From: an uncultured Pseudomonadota bacterium
Lineage (GTDB): Bacteria; Pseudomonadota; Gammaproteobacteria; Burkholderiales; Burkholderiaceae
Assembly (NCBI GenBank): GCA_946480245.1
Contig: CAMLIZ010000068.1
Coordinates: forward strand, 1 to 22,045
DNA length: 22,045 nt
Direction of reading: 5' to 3'
The notes under the pieces are model-generated. The model saw only the letters and a list, made by a program, of their open reading frames with translations, searched no databases and was not told where the DNA came from. A program made the translations under genes and the position numbers. The first letter of the stretch is position 1. Every line of letters begins with the position of its first letter. Shown here one piece after another: positions 21,178 through 22,045 of the stretch.

Positions 21178-22045
21178 GACCGAAGCGGCCCTGGAACAGC
21201 CGGTCCAGCACCTCGAACTCGAGCGGCTTCACCAGGTGGTGGTCGAAGCCCGCATCGCGTGAGCGGGCGCGGTCCTCCGCCTGGCCCCAGCCGCTGGCCG
21301 CGACGAGCAGCACGTCGCGCCCCCACGGCTGCGCACGCACGCGCCGGCCCAGCGCGTGGCCGTCGATGCGCGGCATCGCGATGTCCAGCACCATCGCGTG
21401 GGGCTGGAACTCGTGCGCCAGCGCCAGCGCCTGCTCGCCGTCGTGCGCCACGCGCGTGGTGTGCCCGGCAAGGTCGAGGATCATCGCCAGGCTCTGCGCG
21501 GCGTCGACGTTGTCGTCGGCCACCACGATGCGCAGCCCGGTGCTCAGCTTCTGCGCACCGCCGGCCGCGCCGGTGGTGCCCGCGGCGCCCGCATCGCGCA
21601 CGGCCAACGGCAGCCGCACGATGAACTCGCTGCCACTGGCCGCGCCCTCGCTGCGCGCCTGTACGCTGCCGCCGTGCAGCTCCACCAGCTGGCGCACGAG
21701 CGTGAGGCCGATGCCCAGCCCGCCGCCCACTTGCGCATGCGAGCGCTGCACCTGCTTGAACATGTCGAACACGCTGTCCAGCAGGGCCGGCGGAATGCCG
21801 ATGCCGCTGTCGCGCACCGACACCTGCGCGCATTCGCCGTCGCGCTGCAGCCGCAGTTCGATGCGGCCGCCGCGCGGCGTGAACTTGGCGGCGTTGTTGA
21901 GCAGGTTGGCGAACACCTGCACGATGCGCACCGGATCGGCGTAGACCAGCATTTCCTCGCCGGGCAGCGACACCGTGAGCTGGTGCGCCGACTGCTCGAT
22001 CAGCGGCCGGCTCGTCTCCACTGCGTCGCTGAGCGCCGCGGCGAG
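21167..22045 (-). CDS. Hybrid histidine kinase, C-terminal part (HATPase + receiver), 5' end beyond window
   Basis: The reading frame is open to the window edge, so the sensor and H-box are missing; about 292 residues are visible. It begins LAAALSDAVETSRPLIEQ, the usual linker after a HisKA domain in hybrid kinases. The ATPase has the N-box FANLLNNAAKFTP, then RDSGIGIPP and GGGLGIGLTLVRQLVELHGG. After an Ala/Gly-rich linker comes a receiver with ADDNVDAA, phospho-Asp in MVLDIAMPRIDG, and LVKPLE. The protein is a sensor kinase whose phosphoryl group goes to its own receiver or onward. Nothing in the visible part shows what it senses. Confidence 0.92.
   Translation of the reverse strand, partial: LAAALSDAVETSRPLIEQSAHQLTVSLPGEEMLVYADPVRIVQVFANLLNNAAKFTPRGGRIELRLQRDGECAQVSVRDSGIGIPPALLDSVFDMFKQVQRSHAQVGGGLGIGLTLVRQLVELHGGSVQARSEGAASGSEFIVRLPLAVRDAGAAGTTGAAGGAQKLSTGLRIVVADDNVDAAQSLAMILDLAGHTTRVAHDGEQALALAHEFQPHAMVLDIAMPRIDGHALGRRVRAQPWGRDVLLVAASGWGQAEDRARSRDAGFDHHLVKPLEFEVLDRLFQGRFGPAP

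Overview
The window is very GC-rich (about 70% by eye), densely coded and bacterial. Long stop-free shadow frames, short intergenic gaps and the protein families point to a betaproteobacterium of the order Burkholderiales (Comamonadaceae or Leptothrix/Rubrivivax-like). That placement is inferred from sequence style, not from a database search. No tRNA, rRNA, CRISPR array, insertion sequence or prophage was seen, and no stretch over 300 bases lacks a gene.

Region 1 (1-6550) is a seven-gene lipid-modification operon on the minus strand, with a divergent TetR-family regulator on the plus strand. Transcription order is FAD-dependent oxidoreductase, DUF1365 protein, cyclopropane-fatty-acid-synthase-like methyltransferase, chalcone isomerase-like periplasmic protein, MFS transporter, DUF3833 lipoprotein, and a short-chain dehydrogenase cut by the window edge. 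Every internal junction is a 4-base ATGA/GTGA overlap, except the last, where TGA directly abuts ATG. The 112-bp divergent spacer holds a good sigma70-type promoter with an inverted repeat over it. The methyltransferase lacks two residues that bind bicarbonate in the E. coli enzyme.

Region 2 (6669-10291) is a two-gene phosphorelay: a membrane HAMP-PAS-HisKA_2 kinase overlapped by a receiver-PAS-PAS-HisKA-HATPase hybrid kinase. Neither has a DNA-binding output. Region 3 (10299-13148, minus) carries a PEBP/YbhB-like protein, a dihydrolipoyl-dehydrogenase-like flavoenzyme with a C-terminal CxxC tail, and a 1-Cys (Prx6-type) peroxiredoxin, possibly one redox unit.

Region 4 (13264-16207, plus) holds an isochorismatase-family hydrolase, then the most notable gene in the window: a secreted fusion of cyclohexadienyl dehydratase (PheC) with a periplasmic-type chorismate mutase (AroQ gamma). 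This should convert chorismate to phenylpyruvate in the periplasm with a single polypeptide. A metallo-beta-lactamase-fold hydrolase overlaps its 3' end (GTGA).

Region 5 (16211-19388) has two LysR-type regulators, head to head, whose start codons share one CATG. An MFS transporter follows on the minus strand, and a 75-residue membrane peptide gene overlaps its stop codon. Region 6 (19533-22045, minus) holds a secreted protein of unknown function with one CxxCH heme motif, a double hairpin, and the C-terminal part of a hybrid histidine kinase that runs off the window.
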